Part shown: piece after piece, positions 1 through 8,051 of the stretch | How the letters are laid out: every line of letters begins with the position of its first letter | How positions within the stretch are numbered: the first letter of the stretch is position 1 | Source: Sphingomonas sp. BK235 | GTDB lineage: Bacteria; Pseudomonadota; Alphaproteobacteria; Sphingomonadales; Sphingomonadaceae | DNA: 64,000 nt | Direction of reading: 5' to 3' | Assembly (NCBI RefSeq): GCF_004345855.1 | Contig: NZ_SLXN01000010.1 | Coordinates: forward strand, 1 to 64,000 | Position numbers and translations under genes: made by a program | The notes under the pieces: generated by a model | The model's database searches: none | What the model was told of the DNA's origin: nothing | Seen by the model: the letters and a program-made list of their open reading frames with translations, nothing else

Positions 1-43
1 GGACCTCACCGTCGTTGTAACGCCTGGTCGTAAGCTCAGTCAT
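1..43 (-). CDS. start of a gene running off the left edge (unknown)
   Basis: On the minus strand an ATG at 43 opens a frame (MTELTTRRYNDGEV) that stays open to the window edge. A purine-rich GTGAGG lies about four bases upstream of the ATG, a plausible ribosome binding site. It would follow the membrane protein ending at 98 in the same direction with about 54 bases between. Only 14 codons are visible, so neither family nor reality can be established. Confidence 0.3.
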   Translation of the reverse strand, partial: MTELTTRRYNDGEV

Positions 44-97
44 ATGCCTCACTCTTATCCAAGAGCGAGGCCCTGTCAGGTCAATTAGGGGGCCACC

Positions 98-961
98 TCA
101 AAGGGCCAGCGCAACCAGCAGGATCACCGTCAGGGCCGTCGTAAGTGCCAGTCGAAAGTCGACTGGATAGAGGCCCACGTCTGAGCCGCGGGAGGCGAGC
201 CAACCGACACCTGCGGGCACGACCGCTACCGTGGGTACTAGCCAGCGCGCGGCGGTTGCCGCGACGCTGCTGCCGACGAGCAGGCCGAGCCATCCGGCGC
301 TCGGCCGCAACGCCAATGTGCCGATGGCGCTCGCGCCTAGCGCCATCGCTGTGGGAACGGCGACCTGAGTGAAGCTCAGAATGCCGGCAAGCGGCGCCAC
401 CGCGTAAAGATGACTCAGCAGCGCTATCGTCACCAGTATCAGCACCGCAGTGGCGCAACCCGTGAGCATAAGGCTCGCGCGACGTCCCCTGCCAGAGGCG
501 AGCAGCACTGCCACCGCGACGAGCAAGAACGACGTAGCGGTCGGTTCGGCCATGCGGCCGGGGAAAGTGTAATTGACGGGTTGGGCGCCGACCGCGTGCG
601 GAAACAACAGCAGATCGGTGCCGAAATCGAGCCCTAGGAGGTGCTCCGCCAACGACTGCGCGGCTATGAAGGCGGCGAGCAGCGCAATTACTGCGGCAAG
701 CCCGGCGCGTCGAGCGCTAGCGCTCAGGATGCTCGCGCCCAGGAGAATGGCGCTGGCCGCTGTGGCGGGCTGCATCGCGCTGCGAGAGGTGAAGAACTGA
801 GTAAGCGCTGTCTCTCCCAGCGCCCAGCCGAGCATGACGACGACGCCGATTAGCAGAGACGTCAACGCGCAGCACGCCGCCACGATGCCGAGCCGGCTTG
901 CAGAGCTCTCGCTTGTGGGACCAAAAACCGAGGTTACCTCGGGCGGCGCCATCGGCGGCAT
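98..961 (-). CDS. multi-pass membrane protein resembling a sensor-kinase membrane module without output domain
   Basis: The 287-residue protein is almost entirely hydrophobic, with about eight predicted membrane segments between residues 25 and 287, and ends directly after the last one (LLVALAL). Long helix bundles of this kind commonly form the N-terminal sensory region of sphingomonad histidine kinases or diguanylate cyclases, but no PAS, HisKA, GGDEF or other cytoplasmic domain follows. It is either a stand-alone membrane protein or a sensor that has lost its output module. The first Met is poorly supported: a GGAGG lies near 977-981, too far from the ATG at 961 for ideal spacing. The coding call is fairly safe; the role is inferred only from architecture. 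Confidence 0.6.
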   Translation of the reverse strand: MPPMAPPEVTSVFGPTSESSASRLGIVAACCALTSLLIGVVVMLGWALGETALTQFFTSRSAMQPATAASAILLGASILSASARRAGLAAVIALLAAFIAAQSLAEHLLGLDFGTDLLLFPHAVGAQPVNYTFPGRMAEPTATSFLLVAVAVLLASGRGRRASLMLTGCATAVLILVTIALLSHLYAVAPLAGILSFTQVAVPTAMALGASAIGTLALRPSAGWLGLLVGSSVAATAARWLVPTVAVVPAGVGWLASRGSDVGLYPVDFRLALTTALTVILLVALAL

Positions 962-1487
962 CCAGTTCGGCAGGATCGCGAGTCCTCCAATTAAGGTCTA
1001 AGCCACTTGGTTAAGGACCAAGGCGCTCAGGCAATTCATATCATACAGCCGAGTTAACGCGCCCGGCACCACGAATTTCCCTTGTTGATCTCTATTAAGC
1101 TCACCACGATGGAGATCATCAAACATGACGCATTGCGCGCATGCACACTGCGGCTTTCGGTGCGCCGGTGGTTCGAGATAATCTGTTCTAGGCTAGCGCA
1201 CGCCGGCGTCGATTGTTCTTACAGGCGCGACGAGGTTGGAAAAGCGAAACAACCTTTTGATTGACTCCAAATAGCTGCGTAAGTGGTCCGCCCGCTAGCT
1301 CTCGACGCGTTTAGCGATCAGTGTTTTGGGCTGCGACCGCGCAGCCTTTTGGTGCCAGTACGGCCTGATCGACTTTATATCGGCAGACCACCAAATAGGT
1401 TAACTTTAGCTATCGTCGATCCAAGCCTGAGCACATTGGCGACCGAGGGCAACTGGAAAGCTCCCGCTTCAACCTGGGAGCATCGCC
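962..1487. other. 526-base stretch with no recognisable gene
   Basis: Only short frames occur here, none with a convincing ribosome binding site or protein-like composition. The stretch presumably holds the promoter of the leftward membrane protein and that of the rightward small gene at 1488. No clear promoter boxes, hairpins or repeats were recognised. Confidence 0.4.
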
Positions 1488-1658
1488 ATGGGCGACCAGA
1501 ACGACATTCAGCACTATCGAGAGCGCGAGGCAGTTCAGAGGGCCCGCGCCGAACACACCGCTGACCCGGCAGCGCGCGCGCGCATCCTCGAGCTTGCGGA
1601 CGCGTACGCGGCGGTTGCTGTGACCCAGCAGGCCTTGGCGAGCCCCCGTCATCAGTAG
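1488..1658 (+). CDS. small hydrophilic protein, 56 aa, unknown
   Basis: An ATG at 1488 is preceded by GGGAG at 1476-1480 with seven-base spacing. The frame encodes MGDQNDIQHYREREAVQ... ending ...SPRHQ, a charged, Ala/Arg/Glu-rich, probably helical protein with no signal peptide or membrane segment. Very similar short proteins (an N-terminal MGD..D..YY/HYREREA.. pattern) recur in sphingomonad genomes without an assigned function, as far as I can recall. The good ribosome binding site and amphipathic composition support a real gene; nothing in the sequence shows its role. Confidence 0.6.
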   Translation: MGDQNDIQHYREREAVQRARAEHTADPAARARILELADAYAAVAVTQQALASPRHQ

Positions 1659-1700
1659 CACAAGCGCTCGGGGGCTGGGTTCAACCTTCGGCGCTACGGT

Positions 1701-2066
1701 GTGACGACGTGCACCGCACCAAACCGCTCCCGACCAAGCAGGAGAACCAAGGGGGAAGTCGTGCGTTCAGGTGTCAGACGGAGTAGAGTTAGGAGGCCGC
1801 GGCACTTCGTTGCATATGGTGGTCCGGAAAGTGGTTTGATCGTGCGCGTGAGAAATGGCGCCGACGAGTGCATGATCGGCGACCGGCGGTATACTCAGTC
1901 TCTGCCGTTCGCCTATGTTCTCGTTGACGCGCCCGATGGGGGCGCTGCCCTCGTCCCCAAGCATGACCACGATCTGCTTTCAGCTTGTGAAGATGCGGAC
2001 GGCAGTGACCATCCCCGTGCTCTGGCGGTGCTTGAGGGGGAGCTGAAGCGCCGAGGGCTGCGGTGA
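1701..2066 (+). CDS. hypothetical protein, 121 aa, coupled to the next gene
   Basis: This is an open frame of 121 codons. Its C-terminal 80 residues look protein-like (HFVAYGGPESGLIVRVR... to ...LEGELKRRGLR), while the first 35 residues are Arg-rich and may not be translated, so the start is uncertain. The stop TGA (2064-2066) overlaps the GTG start of the next frame at 2063, a GTGA junction typical of translational coupling, which supports both frames. There is no recognisable domain, signal peptide or membrane segment. Confidence 0.4.
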   Translation: MTTCTAPNRSRPSRRTKGEVVRSGVRRSRVRRPRHFVAYGGPESGLIVRVRNGADECMIGDRRYTQSLPFAYVLVDAPDGGAALVPKHDHDLLSACEDADGSDHPRALAVLEGELKRRGLR

Positions 2067-2530
2067 CCGCATCGTTCGCTCACCGCATCACGGAGATCCT
2101 GCAGTCGATCGAGCACGTCCGTCAGCCGGCGGTGGTCGGCACTTCGGTGCCGCCTCGCGGGGAGAGCCGCTCGATGAGGCGCCTCGCGTTCCTCTGGAGC
2201 GAGCCGAATTGGCTGCATTGGCTGATCCTGCTCGGCGCCGACCGGGTCGACGTGGTCGAAGGCGTTGTCGAGGACCTGTCGCGTGGCACACTGCCCAACG
2301 TGCCGGCGGAGATGGGCGTCGGCGCGGCTTGGCGGCACAATCGCGGGCGCTTTGTCACCAGGTTGGCGCTCGCAGCGGGAACGATTGTAGTGGGTGCCGC
2401 GATCGCTTCAAACGTGTGGCGCGAGCGGGAAGCCGCGAAGGGGCAGAACTTCATTCGCAGTCGAACGGCTGAGGGCACAACTCGCTCAGGCGCGGCACGG
2501 ATGACCCGGTCGAACCCGCCATCGCCATGA
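2063..2530 (+). CDS. hypothetical protein with one C-terminal membrane segment, 155 aa
   Basis: It begins at a GTG overlapping the preceding stop. The protein has a soluble N-terminal part and one probable membrane helix around residues 97-118 (LALAAGTIVVGAAIASNVW), followed by a short basic, Ser/Thr/Arg-rich tail. The family is not recognised. The overlap with the upstream frame suggests that the two are made together. The tail after residue 120 has shadow-frame composition, so the protein may be shorter in reality or the region may be decaying. Confidence 0.4.
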   Translation: MTASFAHRITEILQSIEHVRQPAVVGTSVPPRGESRSMRRLAFLWSEPNWLHWLILLGADRVDVVEGVVEDLSRGTLPNVPAEMGVGAAWRHNRGRFVTRLALAAGTIVVGAAIASNVWREREAAKGQNFIRSRTAEGTTRSGAARMTRSNPPSP

Positions 2531-2551
2531 GGCGCTATACCGCAGCCACCG

Positions 2552-2803
2552 TTAGGCAGCCTCGCTGTTGGCGAAGAGGCTGATCGCTTGAGCAAACGGC
2601 AGCGAATAGATCACCGCGCCATCCTGCGACTCCACGTCGATCCTCATGCGCAGGTCCAGCTTACCCTCGCGGACGTCACCACTCATGACATCGCGCGCCG
2701 CGCGAAGCGCAGTGGAGCGGACGATTTCGACTCCCTCGAGTTCGAGGCCAGAATGGTCGAGGACCTCCTCGACGCCGCGAAGATGGAAAAAACGTAGCGC
2801 CAT
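2552..2803 (-). CDS. DUF6894 family small protein
   Basis: The 83-residue product starts MALRFFHLRG and contains the conserved order of this family: an aromatic-rich first strand, an acidic ELEGVE segment, an AL(R)AARDVMSGD helix and a C-terminal strand (VIYSLPFAQA). The family is abundant in alphaproteobacteria, often as stand-alone genes, and has no known biochemical function. I chose the ATG at 2803 rather than 2821 because family members begin close to the FFH motif and an AGGA lies just upstream. It is transcribed away from the Crp-type regulator at 2997. Confidence 0.75.
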   Translation of the reverse strand: MALRFFHLRGVEEVLDHSGLELEGVEIVRSTALRAARDVMSGDVREGKLDLRMRIDVESQDGAVIYSLPFAQAISLFANSEAA

Positions 2804-2996
2804 CTTCCTATCCTTCTTCAATCCTTGCTGTGCCCTTCTAAGCGCATGTCCTTGAGATGCCGTTTACGCGCGAATGACAGATGGCTGATCCAGATCAGGG
2901 CGTTGTCAGAGATCCTTGCAGCCTGTAGCTTGTTACGGCGGTAATGCGCAACGAAGGTCGATGAAGAAGCCGTAGCGACGTAAAGAAGGGCGGGCT

Positions 2997-3719
2997 ATGT
3001 ATCCAACGTTTCGCTACCACGCACTGGCAAATCTTAGTGCCGAAGATGAAACGGCTTTGGTAACATTAGGCGACCGAGAGGTCAGCTGGAAGGCTGGAGA
3101 AACGATACAACGTGAAGGTGATGCCGTTCGCGGCTTCTACCTACACGTGGGCGGCTGGATCCATTCGTCGATCGTCATGCGCAGCGGCGCGCGTCTCATT
3201 CAGAAGGTGCACCTGCCGGGAGACATGCTGGGAACCCCGAGCATGGCTCTTGACCAAGCCGCCGACACATTAACAACAATCACCAGTGCGGTTACCTCGT
3301 TCGTGCCTTTCGAACGCCTGCGTGAGCTGTACTACCGCCGGCCACGCCTCGCGATGCTGTTCACATTCGCCGTGCAGATGGAGCGCCTTTCCTTGATGGA
3401 CATGCTCGCAGTAACCGGAAGAGCATCGGCGAGAGAGCAGCTCGCTCGAGTGCTCCTAGACCTATACACGCGTTTGACGCCGCTAGGCGTCGTTTCGAAC
3501 AACGCCTTTGAGCTGCCGTTGACGCAGGAAGTGATTGGCGACCTGACCGGGATCACCGCGGTGCACGTCAACCGAACTTTGCGCGTTTTGAGGGAGGAGG
3601 GTCTGATCGAGCAGAAGGGGCACTTTCTCCGGATTCTCGATCTCCCTCAGCTGCAAGCTATCGCGCCCATAAGGCCGCGAACACCACGGTTTGAGCCCGA
3701 CTGGCTTCCTTCTTCGTAG
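2997..3719 (+). CDS. Crp/Fnr family transcriptional regulator
   Basis: The protein has 240 residues, typical for the family. Residues about 20-125 form a cyclic-nucleotide-binding-like beta barrel (KAGETIQREGD...GFYLHVGGWIH...LPGDMLGTPSM). A long dimerisation helix around 120-150 and a C-terminal winged helix follow (LPLTQEVIGDLTGITAVHVNRTLRVLREEGLI, residues about 180-212), matching the Crp helix-turn-helix. There are no Fnr-type Cys residues for an iron-sulfur cluster, so the signal is not evident. Sphingomonad genomes carry many such single-gene regulators. No palindromic target was recognised at its own promoter. Confidence 0.9.
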   Translation: MYPTFRYHALANLSAEDETALVTLGDREVSWKAGETIQREGDAVRGFYLHVGGWIHSSIVMRSGARLIQKVHLPGDMLGTPSMALDQAADTLTTITSAVTSFVPFERLRELYYRRPRLAMLFTFAVQMERLSLMDMLAVTGRASAREQLARVLLDLYTRLTPLGVVSNNAFELPLTQEVIGDLTGITAVHVNRTLRVLREEGLIEQKGHFLRILDLPQLQAIAPIRPRTPRFEPDWLPSS

Positions 3720-4773
3720 GAGAGGTCGGTTTCGCGACGAGCGACGGTGGGCAGGCTACGATGCGGGGGCGAAAGAGCTCGACATTGTGCGGTCATGTCG
3801 AGGCAGAGATCAAAGCTCGCGACGCACGCGCAGCCGCTTTCAAGACTGCGGGCGGTCGCGAGGACGCTGGAAATAGCGAGCGCTTGCTGGAGGTATGGTC
3901 CCCGAGATCGTAGCGCCTAGCTCGAGAGCCAGGGCATAGCTAGCGCGTCTACGCTTTCGATGCGCAGCGCCCGGCCGAGATAGGTCTCGGTGAGAAGCCG
4001 CAGCTCGTAAGCTGGGCGTCACTCCGCATCAGAGCAGGGTAGCGGTGCCGGATCTCGCGTCGGCCGGCTGCGGCTTTACCGGCGGCCGCGTCGGTGCGAC
4101 GCCTCATGGGCCGGCACTCCTGCTGCTCAACGATGTCTCCGACCGTGCCCGGCTTGCTGTGCTCAGCCGTCCGATGGACGTCAACATGGCCTCGCACGGC
4201 GACGGCGAGGTGCGCGCCGAGCGCGACGACGGGGCTTGAGCGGATTGCCGCCGCGATCGGAGACCAAGCCGCAATGACTCGATGACGGCTCAAACATGGC
4301 TGACACGGAGGCGTGAACGAATGTCCGCTATTGGGCAGCCGCCCCGATGGCTTGAGTGGCGGATAATGGGTCTCGGTACCAAGGAGCAGGGGCTGCAGCG
4401 GGTGGATAGCGAAATGGCTGCTTTCGGGCGTATGGCCGAGAAAGCCGGTCGTTCGTTCAGCGGGCAGGTGAGGGGGCTAGAACGCCGGCCGAGGGTGGCA
4501 AGCGGCCCGTCCGTTTGCGGATGCCCCTCTGGATGCAAGGGTGTTGCAGAGATTTTAGCGCGCGGCTTCAGGTGCTTCCGTGTGTCCATCCTGTTGATGC
4601 AGCCGTCTTCACGGCTGCTGGCCTGAATGGAGGTCGCGGATCAGGTCCAAACCGTTTTCGCGCGCTCGAGGCGCTTGGACATCGCACTGGTTATCTCGAC
4701 CCCGTCGTCTGACCGTTGCGCCATTCCTCTCTGCTGACCTTCCCTGCGTCCCTGACGCGTCAGGCCTTGGCGG
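3720..4773. other. about 1 kb without a convincing gene, next to an insertion sequence
   Basis: Frames here are short, mutually overlapping and Arg/Ala-rich in the manner of non-coding high-GC DNA; none has a good ribosome binding site or recognised family. A frame around 4045-4280 has a slightly protein-like composition (ALLLLNDVSDRARLAVLSR) but no plausible start, and could be a gene remnant. The segment closest to 4773 probably includes the 3' non-coding part of the IS110-family element, including the hairpin at 4599-4618. Confidence 0.4.
4599..4618. other. perfect stem-loop downstream of the IS110-type transposase
   Basis: GCAGCCGT and ACGGCTGC form a perfect 8-bp stem around a CTTC tetraloop. 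It lies about 155 bases beyond the 3' end of the leftward transposase gene. It may be a transcription terminator, or part of the structured non-coding RNA (bridge RNA) that IS110-family elements encode beside the transposase. The sequence alone does not decide between these. Confidence 0.4.
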
Positions 4774-5795
4774 TTACGCCGCGGCCGGAGCTCTGTAGGT
4801 GCCGCCGTGCGCCATCAGCGCCCAGACGATCCGTGCCATCTTGTTTGCGAACGCGACGGTGACCAGCATGCGCGGCTTGCGCGCGAGCATGCCTGCCAAC
4901 CACGCGCTGGCCTTATCGGGCTCGCGCGCCGCGACCTTCGTTGCCGAGCTTGCCCCGAGGATCAGCAGGCGCCGCAAGCTGCGCTCGCCCATCCTGGTCG
5001 TGCGCCCAAGCCGTTCCTTGCCGCCGCTCGAATGCTGTCGAGGAACGAGACCGAGCCAGGCGGCGAAGTCGCGCCCACGACGAAAGGTGCTGGCGGCCGG
5101 CGCCAGCGCCACCAGCGCGGTCGCTGTCACGGGGCCGACACCGGGGATCGTCATCAGCCGCTTCGCGACCGCGTCCGCCTTTGCCCGGCTAACGATCTCA
5201 CGGTCGAGAAGGGCGATCTGCTCCTGTAGCGCCTGTAAGCCCTGCGCGATGACGGCCAGTACTGGCCGCGCCTCGGTCGGCAGATCGGAAGCCGGATCGG
5301 CGACGATATCGACGAGCTTGCCGACGTGCCCGACACCCTGCCGAACGATGTAGCCGAACTCGTTGAGGTGCCCGCGCAGGGCATTGATCAGCTGGGTTCG
5401 CTGGCGCACGAGCAGGTCGCGCGTTCGGAACACGACCGCCGAAGCCTGTGCTTCAGCGCTCTTACCTTGAACAAACCGCATCGTCGGTCGCTGCGCGGCC
5501 TCGCAGATCGCCTCCGCGTCGGCCATGTCGTTCTTCTGCCGCTTGACGAACGGCTTCACGTACGCCGGCGGGATCAGCCTGGTGTCGTGCCCAACCGCGG
5601 CGAGCTCACGCGCCCAGTAATGCGAACTCGCGCACGCCTCCATCGCGACGACGCACCGCGGCAAGGTCGAGAAAAAGGGCAGTACCTGATCCCGTCGTAG
5701 CTTCTTGCGGAAGACGACCCCGCCGCTCGCATCCGCACCGTGCACCTGAAAAATTGACTTCGCCAGAACGATGCCGACTGTGCTACCTCACTCAC
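4774..5795 (-). pseudogene. IS110-family transposase, inactivated at the N-terminus
   Basis: The frame up to 5745 encodes a near-complete IS110-family transposase (DEDD RuvC-like N-domain, then transposase_20: IPGVGPVTATALVALAP and the AAWLGLVPRQHSSGGKERLG serine region). Two defects are visible upstream. The expected start GTG at 5795 (MSEV) is out of frame because one base is missing near 5785. The first catalytic acid is also lost: the family motif GIDLAKS reads GIVLAKS here, codon GTT at 5767-5769. The remaining acids (MEACASSH, KNDMADAEA) are intact. A GTG at 5745 could give a 323-residue protein lacking the first catalytic strand, expected to be inactive. The segment from about 5796 to 5865 resembles the 5' non-coding end of such elements. 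Confidence 0.85.
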
Positions 5796-5887
5796 GGACG
5801 CCTCCTGCAGTGGTGTTTCAACACCTCCACTTCTGGCACATCGATGCCGTCAGGGGGCGTCCACCCCAACGCTTTTGGGTCTTTCGG

Positions 5888-6514
5888 CTATTGGCGGACG
5901 ATATCAAAGAACACGTAGGTCTCAGGCTCTTCAACTCCCTCAGCCCCAATCCTCCAGGCATAGTCGCGATCCCGCGCGAATGTGCGCATCGTAGAACGTG
6001 CCGTTTGCAACGCAGCTGGATCCTGCCACCACATCGAAGCTACGAGGCCAGCGACTCGAAGATCAGCCTCGCTCTCCCGCACACATCGTGCGCATGCTCG
6101 AGCGGCATCCATTGCCGCGGCGAGAGCACCTAAATTGTAGCGATCGCAACATAATTGCTTGAATTCGATTGCCCATGATCGGCTCGAGCCCGACAGCCAG
6201 AGATCGCACCTGCCGCCAGCGGCGTAGCGGCGATTACCGCTCCATTTTTTCACAGACGCATACTCAGCCAAGCCAAGCAGTCCGCTGGCCGTGGCGGCCG
6301 AGCAGAGATGGCTGACACTAGCGGTCTCATTGTAGGCGAAAGGATCGTCCTCGAGGTCGCGCCACCATCGATTGGTGAGATGCGCAGCTGCCTCCATCCA
6401 GCGGCCCCAGACTGCATTTTCAATGCGGCCACCGTGGCCCTGCAACATTTCCGCGCGAATGGTGCGGTTGGTTCCGATCGGCTGAGAGAGGCTGACAAGT
6501 TGCTCAGGTATCAC
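5888..6514 (-). CDS. hypothetical protein with PD-(D/E)xK-nuclease-like motif
   Basis: This 208-residue protein is not assignable to a family by eye. Residues about 100-120 contain a D...E-x-K pattern on two adjacent strands (GGRCDLWLSG, then WAIEFKQ), the layout of PD-(D/E)xK nuclease-fold active sites, and W-rich helices flank it. The function is therefore only suggested (a nuclease or a nuclease-fold protein). The start is a GTG at 6514 without a strong ribosome binding site; an internal ATG (MLQGHGG) is an alternative. It lies just beside the IS110 end and at the left end of the putative integrative element. Confidence 0.55.
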   Translation of the reverse strand: MIPEQLVSLSQPIGTNRTIRAEMLQGHGGRIENAVWGRWMEAAAHLTNRWWRDLEDDPFAYNETASVSHLCSAATASGLLGLAEYASVKKWSGNRRYAAGGRCDLWLSGSSRSWAIEFKQLCCDRYNLGALAAAMDAARACARCVRESEADLRVAGLVASMWWQDPAALQTARSTMRTFARDRDYAWRIGAEGVEEPETYVFFDIVRQ

Positions 6515-6705
6515 GGCATGAAACTCGCTAATCAGCTGGCGGCAAGATCCACCATCACGACTGCCATCAAACGGCCATCGTGGCTTTGAAGCCTGTCAAT
6601 CTCGGCATGCGAAATTTTAAGGTTCAGCGCCGATCGGCTCGCATCCGGGATCAAACCATATCGCCTTTTTTCCCGCCTGCGAAGTAGGTGCCAGCAGGCT
6701 CTTAG

Positions 6706-7827
6706 CTAGCCCTGATCTACGAGCTTAACCCGAGATTCGCTGATGGCGTGTGCCCACCGAGGATCCATGGCCGCTGCCACGCCTCGTCGTACGTCGACGG
6801 GGTGTCGTAGACTTGAGGTCCGGCCGCCGGCCCAAATCTTTTGAATTATCCTCCGCAGATTGGCATCAGGAGCATTGGGGCTTCGTGCTTGCCAAGCCCG
6901 CAATCGCTGCAGCAGATCTCGCTTCAAAGCCTTCCCACCCAACCCGGTGCAAAACACTGCTCGAGAAAATTCGATGTCGCACAGCACCTCTGCCAAGCGC
7001 AACGCGAGCGATGGGCGATTGATGGACCCGCGGAAGCGCTTGTACCCGCTCGGCTCAAAACCATCTTTCATCAGTCGGCCGCACTTCACTGGCGCTTTGA
7101 AGAGGTAGGCGCACTGACCACGCAAACGTGCCAGCGAGTTGACGGGCTTGATGGTGACGGTGGGCGCACCAAGCCAGCTCGTCAGGATAGTGCGATCTCG
7201 AAGAAGGCGGGCAGTGGCCTGGGGCTTGAAGCGGGGATCATCGGTGTAGCCGATTGCGTGAGCGTGTAACTCAAGCATGCGACCGTGGCCGCCGCCGGGG
7301 TAATTGGAGACTGCCTGGAGCTCGAGCAGGCCGACGGCTTGCAACCCGGTGCGGCCGAGTACCTTGGCATAATCGCGGCGGCAACGCGCGAGCTCGATGA
7401 CTGTTTGATATTCAAGACTGTTGCCGACATCGCTGATGAGGGTGACGAAAAACCAGCGGCGACGCGTGCCCGGCGGACGCCACAGCGGCTTTACCGCTTC
7501 GAACAAAATTTCGTACGCGCGTTTTCGGATTTTTAAATTTGCTAGAGAGGGGGTCTCCGGCAGCCGTCGGTCAGTGCCCAGGCTCAAACCAATACGCAAT
7601 GCACGGCGCTCTGCAGGCGAGATGTCGGCGTTGTTGATGATGGGGGTGAGCAACGCTGAAAATTCGCTGATTGAGCGTGCCATCCGGCTATCAGGATGCA
7701 TCCACTCTATCGGGTCGTAGCCGGTGTCGTCACTGACGAGCGGCAGACGCGTGATGCTCAACCCGAAATTTTGGGTGCGCAGCGCTGGGTTAAAGCCCTG
7801 ATCATCATGGGGGCGTCGGCGCGTCAT
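6706..7827 (-). CDS. putative HUH-type replication initiator / relaxase-like protein
   Basis: The 373-residue protein shows features of rolling-circle Rep proteins: an RRRWFFVTLISD strand (residues 122-133, like motif I), a His-hydrophobic-His triad LELHAHAIGY (188-190, like the metal-binding HUH motif II) and tyrosines downstream (Y241 in CAYLFKAP, Y262 in GYKRFRG) that could be the nicking residue. Rep proteins with these motifs occur on small plasmids and integrative elements. It is encoded on the same strand as an excisionase-like protein and an integrase, and two stem-loops lie just upstream. The assignment rests on motif spacing, not on recognised family identity. Confidence 0.5.
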   Translation of the reverse strand: MTRRRPHDDQGFNPALRTQNFGLSITRLPLVSDDTGYDPIEWMHPDSRMARSISEFSALLTPIINNADISPAERRALRIGLSLGTDRRLPETPSLANLKIRKRAYEILFEAVKPLWRPPGTRRRWFFVTLISDVGNSLEYQTVIELARCRRDYAKVLGRTGLQAVGLLELQAVSNYPGGGHGRMLELHAHAIGYTDDPRFKPQATARLLRDRTILTSWLGAPTVTIKPVNSLARLRGQCAYLFKAPVKCGRLMKDGFEPSGYKRFRGSINRPSLALRLAEVLCDIEFSRAVFCTGLGGKALKRDLLQRLRAWQARSPNAPDANLRRIIQKIWAGGRTSSLRHPVDVRRGVAAAMDPRWAHAISESRVKLVDQG

Positions 7828-7965
7828 CGGGACAGCCCCGGAAAAAGGGGGAGGGCCAGATAAGCGAGTTCAGGGTGCTGGCGGGGTAGGTTGATGGTGT
7901 GCGGAGGGGTGGGGGCTATACACTGCGTGTAAGTCATAGCTGCTGTGCCTTGAGTATGACGCGAA

Positions 7966-8044
7966 AAGCCACGCACTTTGTGTTCGTGGCTTCGTGGATT
8001 TTTCGTTTTCTGGATGGTGCGCCGTCCAGAAAGGGGACGGCGCA
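7966..8044. other. two adjacent stem-loops upstream of the Rep-like gene
   Basis: The first is AAGCCACG (7966-7973) pairing perfectly with CGTGGCTT (7985-7992) around 11 bases. The second is TGCGCCGTCC (8018-8027) pairing perfectly with GGACGGCGCA (8035-8044) around AGAAAGG. Between them is T-rich GGATTTTTCGTTTTC. They lie between the end of the gene at 8052 and the start of the Rep-like gene at 7827. They could terminate the upstream transcript or form the structured origin nicked by an HUH protein. Confidence 0.55.
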
Positions 8045-8051
8045 AAGGGGT

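Noticed and set aside
641..660. GCTCCGCCA resembling a tRNA 3' end, considered as the left attachment site of the element
   Set aside because: Only nine bases match and they lie inside a coding frame. They do not share the ACTCCGTCTCCGCCA of the fragment near the integrase.
1082..1264. 60-codon frame in the left gene-poor stretch
   Set aside because: No ribosome binding site, motif or plausible composition. It is compatible with chance.
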